A stretch of 64,000 bases of DNA, taken from NCBI RefSeq assembly GCF_958298935.1, contig NC_084939.1, positions 24,620,001 to 24,684,000 of the forward strand, written 5' to 3'. The notes under the pieces were generated by a model. That model was not told the origin of the DNA, searched no databases, and saw nothing but the letters and a program-made list of their open reading frames with translations. Every line of letters starts with the position of its first letter. Position 1 is the first letter of the stretch. A program made the position numbers and the translations under genes. Of the stretch, positions 10,183 through 22,342 are shown piece after piece. The stretch is from Phragmites australis (lineage: Eukaryota; Streptophyta; Magnoliopsida; Poales; Poaceae).

Positions 10183-11655
10183 ATGGCCGACGAGGGACGC
10201 CACCAACACAACAGCCACCACGACCGCCACCATTTTCTGGTGGTGGCCTACGGCGTCCAAAGCCACGTCAACCCGGGGCGCGTCCTTGCTCGCCGTCTCA
10301 CGCGGCTCGGCGTCGATGGCTCCATCCTCGCCACACTCTCAGTGCCGGTCGCCATCCACCGCCGCATGTTCCCCTCACTGGACGGCGCCGAGGAGACCAC
10401 CGACGGCGTCATCTCTTACGTCCCCCACTCTGATGGCATCGATGACGGCTCCATGCCCAAGGACGCCCAGGACAGGGAGCGCCGGCGCCGCGCGAGCTTC
10501 GAGAGCCTCTCCGCAGTTGTCAACCGTCTCGCCGCCCGTGGGCAGCCGGTCACGTGCGTCATGTGCACGCTGGTGCAGCCCTCCGTGCTCGACGTTGCAC
10601 GGGAGCACGGCGTCCCTCTCGCCTTGTACTGGATCCAGCCGGCTATCTCTCTTGCTGCCAACTACCACTACTTCCATGGCTACGGCGAGCTCATCGCCTC
10701 CCATGCCACCGACCCGGCGTACCAGGTGAGCCTGCCCGGGCTAAGCCGTCCTCTTCGGATACGGGACTTCCCGTCCATCCTCGTCGACACGACAGGCAGC
10801 GATCTGGCCAAGGCCTTCAACGAGGTGTTCCAAGAACTGTTCGAGTACATCGACACATGGCGGCCTAAGGTCCTCGTGAACACGTTCGACGAGTTGGAGG
10901 CGACCGTGCTCAAGGACATGAAGCGGCACCTGGACGTGCTTGCCGTTGGGCCAATGGTTGGGTCCTCGACGGAAGCTCGACTCCATCTGTTTAAGCACGA
11001 CGACGTCGACGAGAAGAGGTACATGGAGTGGCTTGGAGCTCAGTCGGACAAGTCCGTGGTGTATGTGTCATTTGGAAGCATATCGAAGTACACCCAGCAG
11101 CAAATGGAGGAGATCGTTCGAGGATTGCGGCAGTGTGGGCGGCCATACTTGCTGGTGGTGCGCAAGGATGGGCTCGAGGAGGGTGTAGATCATGACGACC
11201 ACTGCTTGGAGGTTGTCCAAAACCAAGGGATGGTTGTGGAGTGGTGCAACCAATTGGAGGTCCTATCGCACCCTGCTGTGGGGTGCTTCCTCACGCATTG
11301 CGGCTGGAACTCAACATTAGAGGCCATAGTGTCTGGTGTGCCAATAATCGGTGTGCCAAACATGTTTGACCAGCCAACAAACGCATACTTGGTGGAAGAT
11401 GAGTGGGAGATTGGCACTAGAGGAGAGCGTAACAGTGAGGGGGTTTTCACTGGGACGGAGTTGGCAAGGTGCATCGAGCTGGTCATGGGTGAATATTGTG
11501 CGAAGGCAACAGCGATAAGGGAAAGAGTAAAGGCTTTGCAAGGGATAGCACAAGAGGCAGCGGATGTGGGCGGGCCTGCTGAGAGAAATCTTCGAGATTT
11601 TGTCAAAACAATTCAAGCTCGTGGTACAGTTAATTGCGTGAACAATACTGTTTAG
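10183..11655 (+). CDS. UDP-glycosyltransferase (family 1, UGT75-like), 490 aa
   Basis: Intact single-exon frame with ATG in a strong context (CCATGGCC). Plant family 1 glycosyltransferases move a sugar, usually glucose from UDP-glucose, to small hydrophobic acceptors in the cytosol. The N-terminal acceptor domain has the catalytic His in VQSHVNP (H28). The C-terminal 44-residue PSPG box spans residues 354-397, from WCNQLEVL through THCGWNS to MFDQ; the final Gln is typical for UDP-glucose use. The block AREHGVPLALYWIQPA and the overall pattern match the UGT75 group (anthocyanin 5-O- and related glucosyltransferases). Acceptor unknown. QSH replaces the common QGH. It is a paralogue of the copies at 18400 and 20846. 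A LINE lies just downstream. Confidence 0.93.
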   Translation: MADEGRHQHNSHHDRHHFLVVAYGVQSHVNPGRVLARRLTRLGVDGSILATLSVPVAIHRRMFPSLDGAEETTDGVISYVPHSDGIDDGSMPKDAQDRERRRRASFESLSAVVNRLAARGQPVTCVMCTLVQPSVLDVAREHGVPLALYWIQPAISLAANYHYFHGYGELIASHATDPAYQVSLPGLSRPLRIRDFPSILVDTTGSDLAKAFNEVFQELFEYIDTWRPKVLVNTFDELEATVLKDMKRHLDVLAVGPMVGSSTEARLHLFKHDDVDEKRYMEWLGAQSDKSVVYVSFGSISKYTQQQMEEIVRGLRQCGRPYLLVVRKDGLEEGVDHDDHCLEVVQNQGMVVEWCNQLEVLSHPAVGCFLTHCGWNSTLEAIVSGVPIIGVPNMFDQPTNAYLVEDEWEIGTRGERNSEGVFTGTELARCIELVMGEYCAKATAIRERVKALQGIAQEAADVGGPAERNLRDFVKTIQARGTVNCVNNTV

Positions 11656-12226
11656 CGTGTCAAAACCAATTAATGGGGTCAAAGTAGAAAATTGAGCTCC
11701 ATCCATTCATGGAAACGATTATATTTCTCTTGGTGCTGTTCTGTGCCACAACTTCGATCCAGACAAATTCGCTGGAAGACGGATTAGTGGACTAGGAATT
11801 TGCTCAGGGAACGAAAAAGGTTTAAGAAGAAATGTTTTTGGGTTGAGCTTGGCAAATCCCAGACCTTGGATGCATGTAGTGCACCGTTCTCTCAATAATT
11901 TTACTCATGGCTCACTTGATGTACACTCCCACTAGTCAAAAGTACCTGTCATTTTAGAGTGCATGCAACAAACAATTTAAGCTTTGACTAGAAGTATCCT
12001 TATCAATATTTTGAATGGTTGTATGGAGTAAATTTTATCTCAAAAAAGTATCTCTACAATACTATGGTTCCATTACGTTCAGCATAAATGACACCTAATT
12101 CTTATGAAAGGAGCAGTGTTATTTGGCAAATTAATATGCTTGTAACATAGTTGTGTTCGCTAAAAAAAAGTATCTTTCTATAGCTGTTTGGCCCCATCTT
12201 TCACGTGAAAGGTTAATCACACAATG
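11656..12226. other. Downstream region of the first UGT, no gene
   Basis: AT-rich sequence follows the UGT stop codon and presumably holds its 3' UTR and polyadenylation site. No further open frame or repeat of note is seen up to the T-run that marks the end of the LINE. Confidence 0.4.
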
Positions 12227-12953
12227 TTTTTTTTTTTCAAAAGGACGATAAGAGAGTTGCCGAAATATATTAAGAGAAGATAAATAAAAAATACCAAGAG
12301 TTCAACTAACCCTTTTAAGGGCTTGACCAACATAAGACGACTAAGACTCTAGAACGACTAGACATGACCGAGCCCCAGAACAATCAAAATGAAGATACAA
12401 ACCTACTACAAAGAAAAATAGCTGCCCTCTAAACCATTTTCCACGTTCGGTTTCTTTGGTCGATGTCCTCTTTTGTTTTCTACGCAACTGTGTTCGTGTC
12501 AAGACTTTGGCCTTAGAAGACCCGACGACTTCTTTCCTTCCAAATGTTCAACCAAAAAGTATATTACTCCTATGTTGAACTCCCTATGGCTCTTCTTGTT
12601 GACTTTGCGTCTTGCTTTCTACCACCATGCTCGGATATTGAACCCAACCGAACCATTGTCTGACCTTATGTCATACTTGACGCGTGAATACGCAGTCCTT
12701 CAACAAGTGCTTAGTATTTTCATTCGACGTGGCACGCAGTTTGCAGCTGTGGTAGTTTTGATCATCTATCCACCCCCTTTTCTCCAAATTGTCTGCTGTA
12801 AAATTTTTCACTTGAGTCGCCAACCATGCAAAGGTTTTGCACTTTGGCTCGGTCTTAGCCGTCCAGATTGGATGTGTTTATAGGCATTTGACTGCCCCCA
12901 TGAATTGAATTCTGTGTGTGTGGTGTACACTTTGTTCGATGTCCACTTCCACC

Positions 12954-15490
12954 TTATTTGATCCTCTGAAGTAGGGTCAAGCTCGACCTCCTACAACGCG
13001 CTCCAAAGTTCAACGAATTGTACGAGTTCCTCCCGAGTTGTTTAGTTGCGCATGCTCCGGATCCAATTATCATCTTGTAGTTCTTTCTGTAATGTTCTGT
13101 ACTTTCTCTTTGCGAGCGTGAACAAGTCTGACACAATTACTTTTGGGGCCAAGCCATTAACCCAACTATCATGCCAAAACTTGGTCTTCTCGTCATTTCC
13201 GATGGTGATTACCATGGACATCATGAACAAGTCCCTGTCTGTTTTGTCGCACGTCACTTGAAGATGTGCCCACGACCGCTGCATGTCTGTCCATTGGTAC
13301 CACAACCATCTGACTTGCAAAGCTCTTGCAAATTTTTCCAGCTCCATGACTCCTAGACCTCCCAAATCTTTTGGCCTAACTATGGTGCTCCAATTGAGCA
13401 ATGAATGAGCCCTAGTAACCTTTTCCGGGACTTCTCCTTTCCAAAGAAATGCCCTTCTAATGCGATCAATCTTTTTGGCGAGCCATTTCTGCAGCCGGAA
13501 CACCATAAGTTGATATGTCAGTTGTGTCGAGAGAACAGATTTGACTAGAGAGTCTCTCTCGGCCAAGGAGAACAATTTGCCTTTCCAACCCTGAAATCTA
13601 CCTCCAAACTTGTCGATCAATGATTGTAGGTCAACCTTTCTTAATTTCCTTGTCTGCAATGGGAGCCCCAGGTACTTACACAGGAAGGATTTGATCTGCC
13701 TTGGGAAATCAGAGAGGAGTCTGTCAATGTTAATGTTGTGGTATCTAATCGGGGAATAATTCTGTTTCAGCTAAGTTCGTAATCAGACTGGAGCATCTCC
13801 CAAAGGCCATTAGGACCTCATTTAAAGTCTTCGGCTCATGCTTGTCCGGATTGGTGAATATGGCTGCATCGTCGGCGTACAAGGAGCACCTTAGTTTGGC
13901 CTTTGCAGGTAACAACGGGTTCAAAATGCCTTTATCCTCCGCCAATCGCACTAATCTTTGCAGCGGATCAATCGCCATGATGAATAGCATGGGCAATAGT
14001 AAATCCCCTGCCTTAGGCCTTGTGCGTGAAAGATGTCTTGGTCTGGCTCCCCATTTAGTAGAATGCGAGAAGATGATGAAGCAAGTAGTTGACAGATCCA
14101 GTCATGCCATTTCTGGCCAAACCCAAGCCTATCCATCACATCTATTAGATATTGCCAATTTACCGAATCGAAAGCCTTCGATATGTCAAGCTTCACAAAT
14201 AGTGATAGTCTCTTTTTCTTATGCACTTCCTTTATGATGCTCTGTACATAAACGAAGTTGTCGTGGATGCATCATTTTTTGACAAATGCGCTTTGGTTTC
14301 TTGAGGCGATCTCGTGAAGTCTTGGTGCAAGCCTATTTGCCAACAACTTGAAAATGATCTTGGAGAAACTAGTGATGAGGCTTATCGGCCTGAAATTGGA
14401 CACACGTGATGCATCTATTCTTTTCAGAAGCAAACACACATTGGCATTGTTGAGGATATGCAAATTTGCGCACTTTAGATTGAAAAATGCTTTCATGCCA
14501 CCAAGTCATTTTTTATTATAGACCAACATTTTGTGTAGAATAGGGCAATATACCATCAGGGCACGGTGATTTCTCCGGTGGCATTGACTTTATTATTGCA
14601 AGGGCTTCTTCCTCCTCAAATGGTTCTTCTAGCTCATCTAGCTCCATCTCTTGGTAGTTGATGGCATCACAGTTTAACAGTGGCTCCCGTTGTTTTGTCG
14701 TGCTGATATGTTCCTCGAAATACTTGTAAAGTTCTCGCACCTTTGCCTTAGCTAAGACCATGACACCTTGTTCCATTTGTAAGCTTTGAATATTGTTTTT
14801 CCTTCTTCTCACATTTGCCTTCAACTGGATTTTTTTTTAATTTCCATCGGATTTCCTAACCCATATCAGCCTCACATGCTATCTAAGCCTTGAATTTTTG
14901 ATAGCCACAAGGCCCACCACCTTCCCTTTAAGGAATTTTCTAAACTCCCCTTTCTTCTGCTTGGTCCAACCTAAAGATAATCTCTTGTGCTATTGCAAAG
15001 CGTAGTCTTATGTCACCTATCGTTCTCCGCTTCCATGCTCTTAGGTCTTTCTGTAGACACATAAGCTTGACATGTGGCGCAGCAATGCTTCTTCGATTTG
15101 GACTGGTTGATCCCAGTTTTTTTGCACTATTTCCATGAAGCCTGGCATCCTAACCCAGTACAATTCAAAGCGAAATGCACCGTAGTTGCTCATGAGTAGG
15201 TTCCCAGTCAAAAATAGCTGGCAATGATCGGACCCATTTGACGACAATGCCTGCAAATGCGCATTTGGGAACAAAAACTCCCAATCTGAAGTGTGTAGAC
15301 ACATGTCAATACGAGTTAATGTTGGGTTTTCTTGCTGGTTTGACCATGTGAACCTTCCGCCTGTAAGCTTGAGATCATGTAAATTTAAGCTATCAATCAG
15401 GTCCTTGAAGCGCGACATCATCTGTCTATTAAGTCTTCGATTATTTTTATCTTCTTCTTTGTAAATTAGATTGAAATCCCCACACAATAG
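12954..15490 (-). pseudogene. LINE ORF2: endonuclease-reverse transcriptase, broken
   Basis: Separate minus-strand frames together rebuild ORF2 in order. An endonuclease part begins CGDFNLIYKEEDKNNRR with SNGSDHCQL near 15220 (the SDH motif of AP-endonucleases). Next comes an RT N-part with SNFRPISLITSFSKI, then DISKAFDSVNW (RT motif A region), then LYADDAAIF near 13880 (the catalytic YADD box). A C-terminal stretch of about 200 aa follows, with SLAERDSLVKSVLSTQLTYQ and the RVT-type tail. Stop codons and frame changes between these blocks make it non-functional. Confidence 0.85.
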
Positions 15491-15618
15491 CTACTGCAAT
15501 TTCATGTGTTGTTTGAGTTCCTGGATTTCGTGAAGAAATACAACCTTCTCGACGTCTTCTTACGGTCTATAGACAACCGTTATGGACCAAGACGTATTAT
15601 CATGAGTCTATGCTAAGA

Positions 15619-18099
15619 CTATGCTGCATAATTCTGCTGTTTGACAGCAAGAAATATGAGTCTGAGCAAGTAAGGAGGATCCTGCTGGAGGCTCCATGAG
15701 CAGGAAGCACTATATAGTGTTGCACAAAACAGGCCCCCAACATTTCGATCACCAACTGCTACGACCATGAGGAAATCTTTGTCTCCTGGAGGCATGTAAT
15801 TGTTGCCCTTGCTGTTTTTGTTACCAGCCTGACATTTGCACATTTTGCCGACACATTCAACCCCTGTAGGTTCCAGCAAATCAAGTTACAGTTTGCTTGC
15901 GATATTGGCACCAACAGATTTCAAATCACTTACAATAACACAACGACTCTTGTTGATCACACGAGGGTACATGTGCTTCATGGTCTTGAAAACAATTTGA
16001 TGGCCAGCATCATGGTTTTGCTTCCATCTTTGGATCTGCACTAGCGGTCTTAGCCTGGCAGCAGACTTGCTTGTCGGCCCAATGTCATGTACCCTTGGTA
16101 CAACTTTGAACCTGACCTTAGCATTGCCTTGTGAAGCAGGACAAACACAACTAGGACTCCAAACCATAGGTAGACGCATGGGACTTCTCACAGTGTACCA
16201 AGTGATACAAACTCAATGCTGACACAAACTAGCAGAACTAGATGACATGACTAAACTTGCTGACAACTTCTAGATGACCAACCATGCTCTTCTTCAAGCT
16301 TGCTGTGGAGCTAGCGCCTCCACAGGAACCACCCTCTTGCCCTTCTTCCTCTACTATTGGCACCCTTTGTCAACTAGATCCACAATGGCCATCATGGTCG
16401 GCTGCTCCAACGGTTTGTCAAATTTCTACAAGTAAGTGTTCATCGATTCTATTTTGTCAACATTAGGTGATAAAAGAGTAAAAAGACCTAATTTCTTTGC
16501 TAGCACTTCAGTGGCAAGCTGCGTGGTATATTTGCTCTGTGTGTATCTTGATTTGAGACATTCAGTACTTCCAGATGGTGTGGACTTTTCTTCATTTGCT
16601 CGCTTTTTCATGGCCATAGGTGGCTTTAGGGAATGCGGTGGTTGTGCAATGAGGGGATCATCAAGGGGTCTAGTAACCTGCTGCATGAATGAGACTACAT
16701 TCTATACCTCATTGATTCTCTCCCTCGGTTCTTCCTCAGTTGGATCCATGGTTGCATAACTGCCCTCCTCCTGCACAGACGTGATCGCTTCCTGGTATGG
16801 ATTGTACATTGGAGAAGGCACCGGGGGGGCTATCGAGGCTTGGTGCTGGACCCCTCCATCCTGCAAAGACATGGTTGGCATCAATTTCATCAAACATTGG
16901 GTCATGATTTGGAATGCGGGCATGATTGCCCATGGCCTGAAGCTGCAATAGCCCCTCCCCTCTTGTATACAAACTGATTATATGGTCACCTCTGTTCCCT
17001 TGCAGCGACGAGCATATGGTGGCGACTAGGGAGGCAAACGTGACGGAGAGATGCCACCCCTTCTTTTGGATCTTGGACGCATGACGTTGAAGCACGCTCC
17101 CGGAGCGCCTGCACTCGTAGCCACCATGGTCATCAGAACCACAGACAAAACTCCTCGCGTCGCTGTAGGGCTGGGACAGCTGGGCCCAAAGCGAGCGGCT
17201 ACGGTGGCGCAGGAAACCACACCGCCCACTCCCTTCCTCACCATCATCCTCTCTATCGTGGTGGCTTCTTTGACCCTAGCGGTAGTGGCAGGTCGGTGGG
17301 GCATGATTGGCCTCAACGTCTCCATCGGGGACATCGTACTCCCAATCAATAATGCGCTCCCATCTTCTGTTCCGCTCCTGTGGTGGGTTTTCTGAGAGAA
17401 AAGCAAGGTCATGGATGACCTCCACATGGAGGAAGCACATGTATGTCTGACCCCACTTGGGACCAATCGGCTCATCATGATGTATCTCTACCATTGGCAA
17501 GGGAATGGAGGTGGAAGGTAGCTCTCGCCGGCCTCTGTGATAGTGAGCCACACTATCTTTGGGATTAGGTTAGGATTGCTGCACCAGGCCCAAAGATCAT
17601 AAGTACTTATTCTTTCTTTCCGCCTTGAGTGCTCCTCCACGTAGTGAATGGCACAACACTTTCCCATGACCTTTGCAGCAATGTCCTCAAATAAAGCATG
17701 GGCCGGCAGGCCCTCAATCCTAATGCGGACATGGAAGTTGAAGCTCGTTGAGTCTGCATACCTTCGTTCATTCAAAGCAACAAACCTGAAATCTCTCCCA
17801 AGGTGGAGCACACTGTGCCTCCTAACAATCTCGTCCCATATTTGCTGGTTGCTGAAAATAACAAGGAAATCCTTAGAGTGGTGCTTGACCGCCTGGCACT
17901 AATGAACCCGGATGCCGAATTCCACCGAAAACACATCAGAGAGGTGGTAAACCTCCGTTCTAGGCCTACTTCCCGACAACCAGCACACCGCCGCATGGCT
18001 GAGCAGGTGCTCCTGCCATCTAGCGACGCTGCCAGCTGCAGAGATAGCAACAACCTCCTCCAGTGGCCTCGCCGCGAGGTCGTCGGGAAAGGAGACCAT
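15619..18099 (-). pseudogene. LINE ORF1-like region (DUF4283-type), broken
   Basis: Minus-strand frames start near 18099 with MVSFPDDLAARPLEEVVAIS and continue, after an internal stop, with LHLGRDFRFVALNERRYADS and a following stretch typical of the nucleic-acid-binding ORF1 proteins of plant LINEs. The central part (16000-17480) is split over several frames. A CCHC zinc knuckle was not clearly identified. Its position 5' of the endonuclease and in the same orientation supports ORF1. Confidence 0.6.
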
Positions 18100-18399
18100 G
18101 GGGGAGCTGGACCTCGCAAAAATAAACTACGCAGATATTCTCTTTCTTTCTCAATTAATGAGAGAATTTCTAGTATTTTTCTCAGATTTTTCTTATTTTA
18201 TAATTATTGTGGTGGTTTTGAATACCAGTTATTGTTATAGATATATATAGATTAATTGTTTAGGAGTTACTATATATAGCACTTTGGCTAACTTCACTGT
18301 GTATATATATAACACACAAGGCATTGACATTAGGCAACCCAAACCAACACAATCTTTGCTGGAATCATCTCTAAAACACACTGCAAACAGGCCACCTTG

Positions 18400-19690
18400 T
18401 GATCTTCTCCAGTCCTCGCCCGCCGCCTCGCTCGCATCGACAGCTCAATCCTCGCCACTGTCTCCGTTCCTGCTGCCGCTCAGCGCCGCATGTTCCCCTC
18501 GGTTGCCTCCGCAGACAGGGCGAGACCTCCGACGAGGCCATCTCCTACGTGCCCTTCTCCGATGCACCAAGCCCAGGGACGCCGCGGACAGGGCACGCGG
18601 CCTCAACACAATGCTTCAGAGGCTCTCGGCCATCGTCTCCCGACTCCCGCCCCGCTGCCCAGGGGTGGCCCGTCACGTGCATCGTCTCCACCATGGCGAT
18701 GCCCTCGGTGCTCGGCCGGCGTTGCTCGGGAACACGGCATCCCACTGGCCGTGTACTGGACCCAGCCAGCCACCGTGCTTCCCGCGCGCTTACTACCACT
18801 ATTTCCACGGCTACAGCGAGCTCATCGCGGCGCACGCCTCCGACCCTGTGTAGGAGGTGAGCTTCCCGGGGTTGCAATGGAGAAATATTGTACAAAGTTT
18901 CACACTCAAACACAACCTGTGGAGTGAGAACTAAAAAGATAAAAATCTGGACGAACACTGGAGTTTCAGACAGCGACCACCATATTCCGCATCGACCCCG
19001 CGCGGGTGCAGGTGCCACGAACGGGCTCGACGAGAGTGCGGTGCGGCGGCTTGATCGACGACGAAGCAACTGCAGCAGCTGACCGGGGTGCTGGAGGTCG
19101 GCATCCTGGACGGGTCAGACTGCCTCTCGCCCGGGCCGCCTGGATGCCTGCGACAGCGCGCCGACGAGTACGTGCAGACCGTGGTGCACGTACGCACATC
19201 ATCCGGATCTATCTCGGACATGGGGACGGTTGCAGCGCCGGAGCATGATGTTCTCTCTCGAGACTCCAAAATTAGTTTGTCCAAAAAGACCTTAGCCATT
19301 CCTGTTAATTGTCTGCACAAACTAATCAATAGTTTAGCATATTTTACACTGTCAGATTGGTATAGGGCTGGAAGGCAGGAGTGCGGACAGACGGCCGTAC
19401 TTCCGGGTGGTGTAAGGATAGGTGTGAAGAAGAGAGGAGGAGAACTAGAGGTGTTATCGACATTAGAAGCATTGGCTCCTGGAGCGCCTATGGTTGTTGT
19501 TCCAAATTGGTCAGACCAGCCAACAGATAATGCATACCTTGTAGAGGAGGAATGGGGAGTTGGCACCAGGGCAAACCACAATGCCGAGGGAGTTCTAGTC
19601 GCGGTGGAGTTGGCACAAAGAGTGTTGGATTAGTGATGGGAGATGGTGATACAGCAATTAAGACAAGGAAGAAGGTAAATGCTATGAAAG
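18400..19690 (+). pseudogene. Broken UGT75-like glycosyltransferase copy
   Basis: Pieces of the same protein as the neighbouring UGTs occur in order but in different frames: RRMFPS at 18488, AISYVPFSDA near 18540, AREHGIPLAVYWTQPAT near 18725, and YYHYFHGYSELIAAHASDPV followed at once by a stop near 18850. After an unrelated or scrambled stretch the C-terminal part resumes with [20 protein letters not shown] and [18 protein letters not shown] (19480-19600) up to MGDGDTAIKTRKKVNAMKD. The start codon, the linker half and nearly the whole PSPG core (HCGWNS) are missing. It is a tandem duplicate of the gene at 10183 and clearly non-functional. Confidence 0.85.
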
Positions 19691-20845
19691 ATATGGTGCC
19701 AAGATTTCAATTTCGTTTTACAATTTTTTCGTTCATCGGAGAAAAGACTGAAATTCGTGAAATTTCATTAAAATTTCAGTTATTTTTCGCCCTATGCTAT
19801 GTGGTTTTCACATGTCAGTGAAAAAAATTCAAAAAAAGCCACACACAAGACTACAAAGTTCAAAACTACAGCTTTAAAGATTTTTATCGTGAGTTTGGTA
19901 ACTCGGATTGATGAAACGTTTGTGCAACACTGAATTTTAGATATAGCATTATGTCTAAAAAATTTAGGCAAATTAGAGAAGATCAGTTTTCAAAAAAAAA
20001 ACTTTAGAGGTCATATCGAGGGTCTTCTGAGCCTTTTTTTTGTCAAGAAAGGTACATGTGTAAACACTATATGTTTTTAGATGCATTTTCTCGTTAGCTT
20101 TGAAAGTAGAGGTCAAACGTCGAAATCGAATTCTGTATGTAAAAGTTATGATTATTTTACTGAAAAGTGCACGGATTGAAGACACATTTTTTTTCATACG
20201 GAGTCAAAATGAAGACACACTTTATATGAAAATTATAGCTCTTGACGAGATGTACAACTTTGTAGTTGATAACTTTTTGATCTAAATCCATCTATATGCT
20301 CAAATAATTATCCAAAAATTTAAACAGGAAAGATCAAAAGAATAAATTACTCAATAACCATCAAATAAGATTGTGAGGTGAGATAGTAAGAAAGTTTCGC
20401 ACGAGAGGTGAGGTTGTAAGTTCGACTCCCACAAAATGTAAGGATACATAAATTGTTGTATTTATGAGTTTGACTCCTACAAAAACCATAAGAGTCATCA
20501 CAAGTAAAAAAAAAAAACCCACAGGAGCCTTGAGGGTTCATCGATAGAAAAAAAAATCGGTCAAAAAATATTAAATTTGGAACCGAATATTATTATGAGT
20601 TCTGTAGCAGTGAGTTCTGCAGTAGCATGAAAACTATTCGACCGAATGTATACAAAATAGCTCAATTCATAAATGTGGTATGTAGAAAAGTATCAAAATA
20701 AAAAAACATTTTGAACATAAATCAAACCGAACATTGGTTTTCGTAAAAGCGCAGAAGTACATCAGGTCATATCCATATGCTGAAAACAAAAAAAAAAACT
20801 CTTGATTTCCTGGAGAAATACTCGTTGCCAAGACTATGCTATATC
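19691..20845. other. AT-rich intergenic DNA with a weak SINE-like stretch
   Basis: No gene is seen. At 20370-20520, 'gaggttgtaagttcgactcc' resembles an RNA polymerase III B box. It is followed by a partial repeat of itself ('gtttgactcctacaaaaacc') and an A12 run, a layout expected of an old tRNA-derived SINE. No good A box or target duplication was found, so this stays a suggestion. Confidence 0.35.
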
Positions 20846-22342
20846 TTATTGTATCAAGTTGAAGATGTTGACAGATTCGTTTTCCTGATGCATGCTGCCT
20901 AGATCTTGCATTCTCTTTATAAATCTTCGAAGGTTTCTTTCCATTGGCCCATCAGGAGCTACTGCCTCTTGCGCTCTCTCCTTCAGATTATTCGCATTTG
21001 CCCTTATTTGCGCCGCCTTCTCACTGTCACCCATTAAGAACTCTAGACAGCTCACAAGTTCCTCTCTTGTTAGGACCCCCTCTGCATCACGTTCTGCCCT
21101 AACACCCACACCCCATTCCTGTTCAACCAGATGTGCATTCATCGGCTGGTCTGACCAACATGGCACAGCTACCATTGGCACACCAGACGCTATGGCCTCT
21201 AACGTTGAGTTCCACCCACAGTGCGTGACGAAGCACCTTACTGATCGATGCGATAAGACCTGTAGCTGGTCACACCACTCCACCACCATCCCCTTGCCCC
21301 GATTTGCCTCCCCCAGATGGAAATCCGCCTCCTCCGCACGCCCCTCTCCGCGCACCACCCACAAGTACGGCTGCCGGCAACTCTGTAAGCCATGCAAGAT
21401 CTCTTCCACTTGTCGCTTAGTATATGTGATTAAGCTACCGAATGACAAGTATACCACTGACTTCTCCTGTTGTGCGTTGAGCCACTCCATGTAGTTCTTC
21501 TCATCTTGCTTAAAGAGATGGATCTGTGCTTCACTCGCGTTTCGGCGTTGTAGTGCAGTAAGAGGAGGAATTGCGGGCCCTACAACAAATACATCCACGT
21601 ATGGCTGGATTGCTTTTAGTTCTGCATCTTCCAATGCGTCAAATGTGTTCACCAGAACCATTGGCTTCTCTTGATCCATTTGTTCGAACAATTCATGCAA
21701 CGCTTGGAGGATCATCTTAGACACCTCGTTGTGCGTCTTTTCAGTGAAAAAGGTCGGCATGTCACGGATTCTAAGAGGGTGTAGGCCTGGAAGGGTTACC
21801 TCATATGTCGGAGTGGTGGCATGTTGGGTGATGAGCTCCTCATGACCGTGGAAATAGTGGTAGTAGGTGGCAAGAGCGGTTGCCGGTTGGATCCAATAGA
21901 CGGCGAGCCGAAGCCTGTGCTCACGAGCTACTTGAACCACTACCGGCATGCTAAGGGTGCACACCATGCAGGTGACCGGCTGGCCACTAGCTGCGAGGCT
22001 CTTGACCACAGCTGAGAGGCTTTTGAAGTTTGCTTCGCGGCGTTGCGTGCGGTCTTCTACGTCCTTGGGCCAACTTCCATCATCTTTGCCATCAGAGAAA
22101 GGGATGTAGGAGATGGCGCCGTCGCTGACCTCCTCATGAGAGTTCTCGTTGGAGGGGAACATGCGACGGTGACCGGAGATTGGAAGCGATAGAGTGACGG
22201 TGCAGCCACCAATACTAGCGAGGCGACGGGCCAGAGTACGCGCTGGGTTGAGGTGGCCTTGGATGCCGTAGGCCACCACGAGGAAGTGGCTACAAGGACC
22301 CTTCTCGCCGTTGTTGTGATCTTCATCTTTTGCAAGGGCCAT
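20846..22342 (-). CDS. UDP-glycosyltransferase (family 1, UGT75-like), 498 aa
   Basis: Intact single-exon frame. The open frame reaches nine codons further upstream but begins there with GTG; the first ATG is at 22342 (protein start MALAKDEDHN), which I take as the start. Catalytic His lies in IQGHLNP (H30). The PSPG box spans residues 356-399 from WCDQLQVL through THCGWNS to CWSDQ, ending in the Gln favouring UDP-glucose. One box position is unusual: VRCF where most members have VGCF. The protein shares the UGT75-type pattern and many blocks (REHRLRLAVYWIQPATALA) with the gene at 10183, to which it is convergent, with the broken copy between. Likely a cytosolic glucosyltransferase for an unknown hormone or phenolic acceptor. 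Confidence 0.93.
   Translation of the reverse strand: MALAKDEDHNNGEKGPCSHFLVVAYGIQGHLNPARTLARRLASIGGCTVTLSLPISGHRRMFPSNENSHEEVSDGAISYIPFSDGKDDGSWPKDVEDRTQRREANFKSLSAVVKSLAASGQPVTCMVCTLSMPVVVQVAREHRLRLAVYWIQPATALATYYHYFHGHEELITQHATTPTYEVTLPGLHPLRIRDMPTFFTEKTHNEVSKMILQALHELFEQMDQEKPMVLVNTFDALEDAELKAIQPYVDVFVVGPAIPPLTALQRRNASEAQIHLFKQDEKNYMEWLNAQQEKSVVYLSFGSLITYTKRQVEEILHGLQSCRQPYLWVVRGEGRAEEADFHLGEANRGKGMVVEWCDQLQVLSHRSVRCFVTHCGWNSTLEAIASGVPMVAVPCWSDQPMNAHLVEQEWGVGVRAERDAEGVLTREELVSCLEFLMGDSEKAAQIRANANNLKERAQEAVAPDGPMERNLRRFIKRMQDLGSMHQENESVNIFNLIQ

Larger units (their letters stand above)
12227..18120 (-). mobile_element. Decayed L1-type LINE, about 5.9 kb, inserted in the UGT cluster
   Basis: The element reads on the minus strand. 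Its 3' end is the poly-A tail seen as T11 at 12227-12237. Going upstream it contains a reverse-transcriptase C-terminal part, the RT core, an AP-type endonuclease and an ORF1. Both ORFs are broken by stops and frameshifts. The 5' border is placed near 18120, where the coding similarity ends in front of an AT-rich flank; no target duplication could be matched, so this border is approximate. The LINE separates the intact UGT at 10183 from the UGT pseudogene at 18400. Confidence 0.8.

Noticed and set aside
12200..18200. Target site duplication for the LINE
   Set aside because: Bases before the A-tail ('ttaatcacacaatg') have no convincing match near 18120, so no duplication is claimed.
10183..22342. 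A metabolic gene cluster
   Set aside because: Only glycosyltransferase copies are present; no cytochrome P450, terpene synthase or other pathway enzyme lies nearby, so this is a tandem family, not a biosynthetic cluster.
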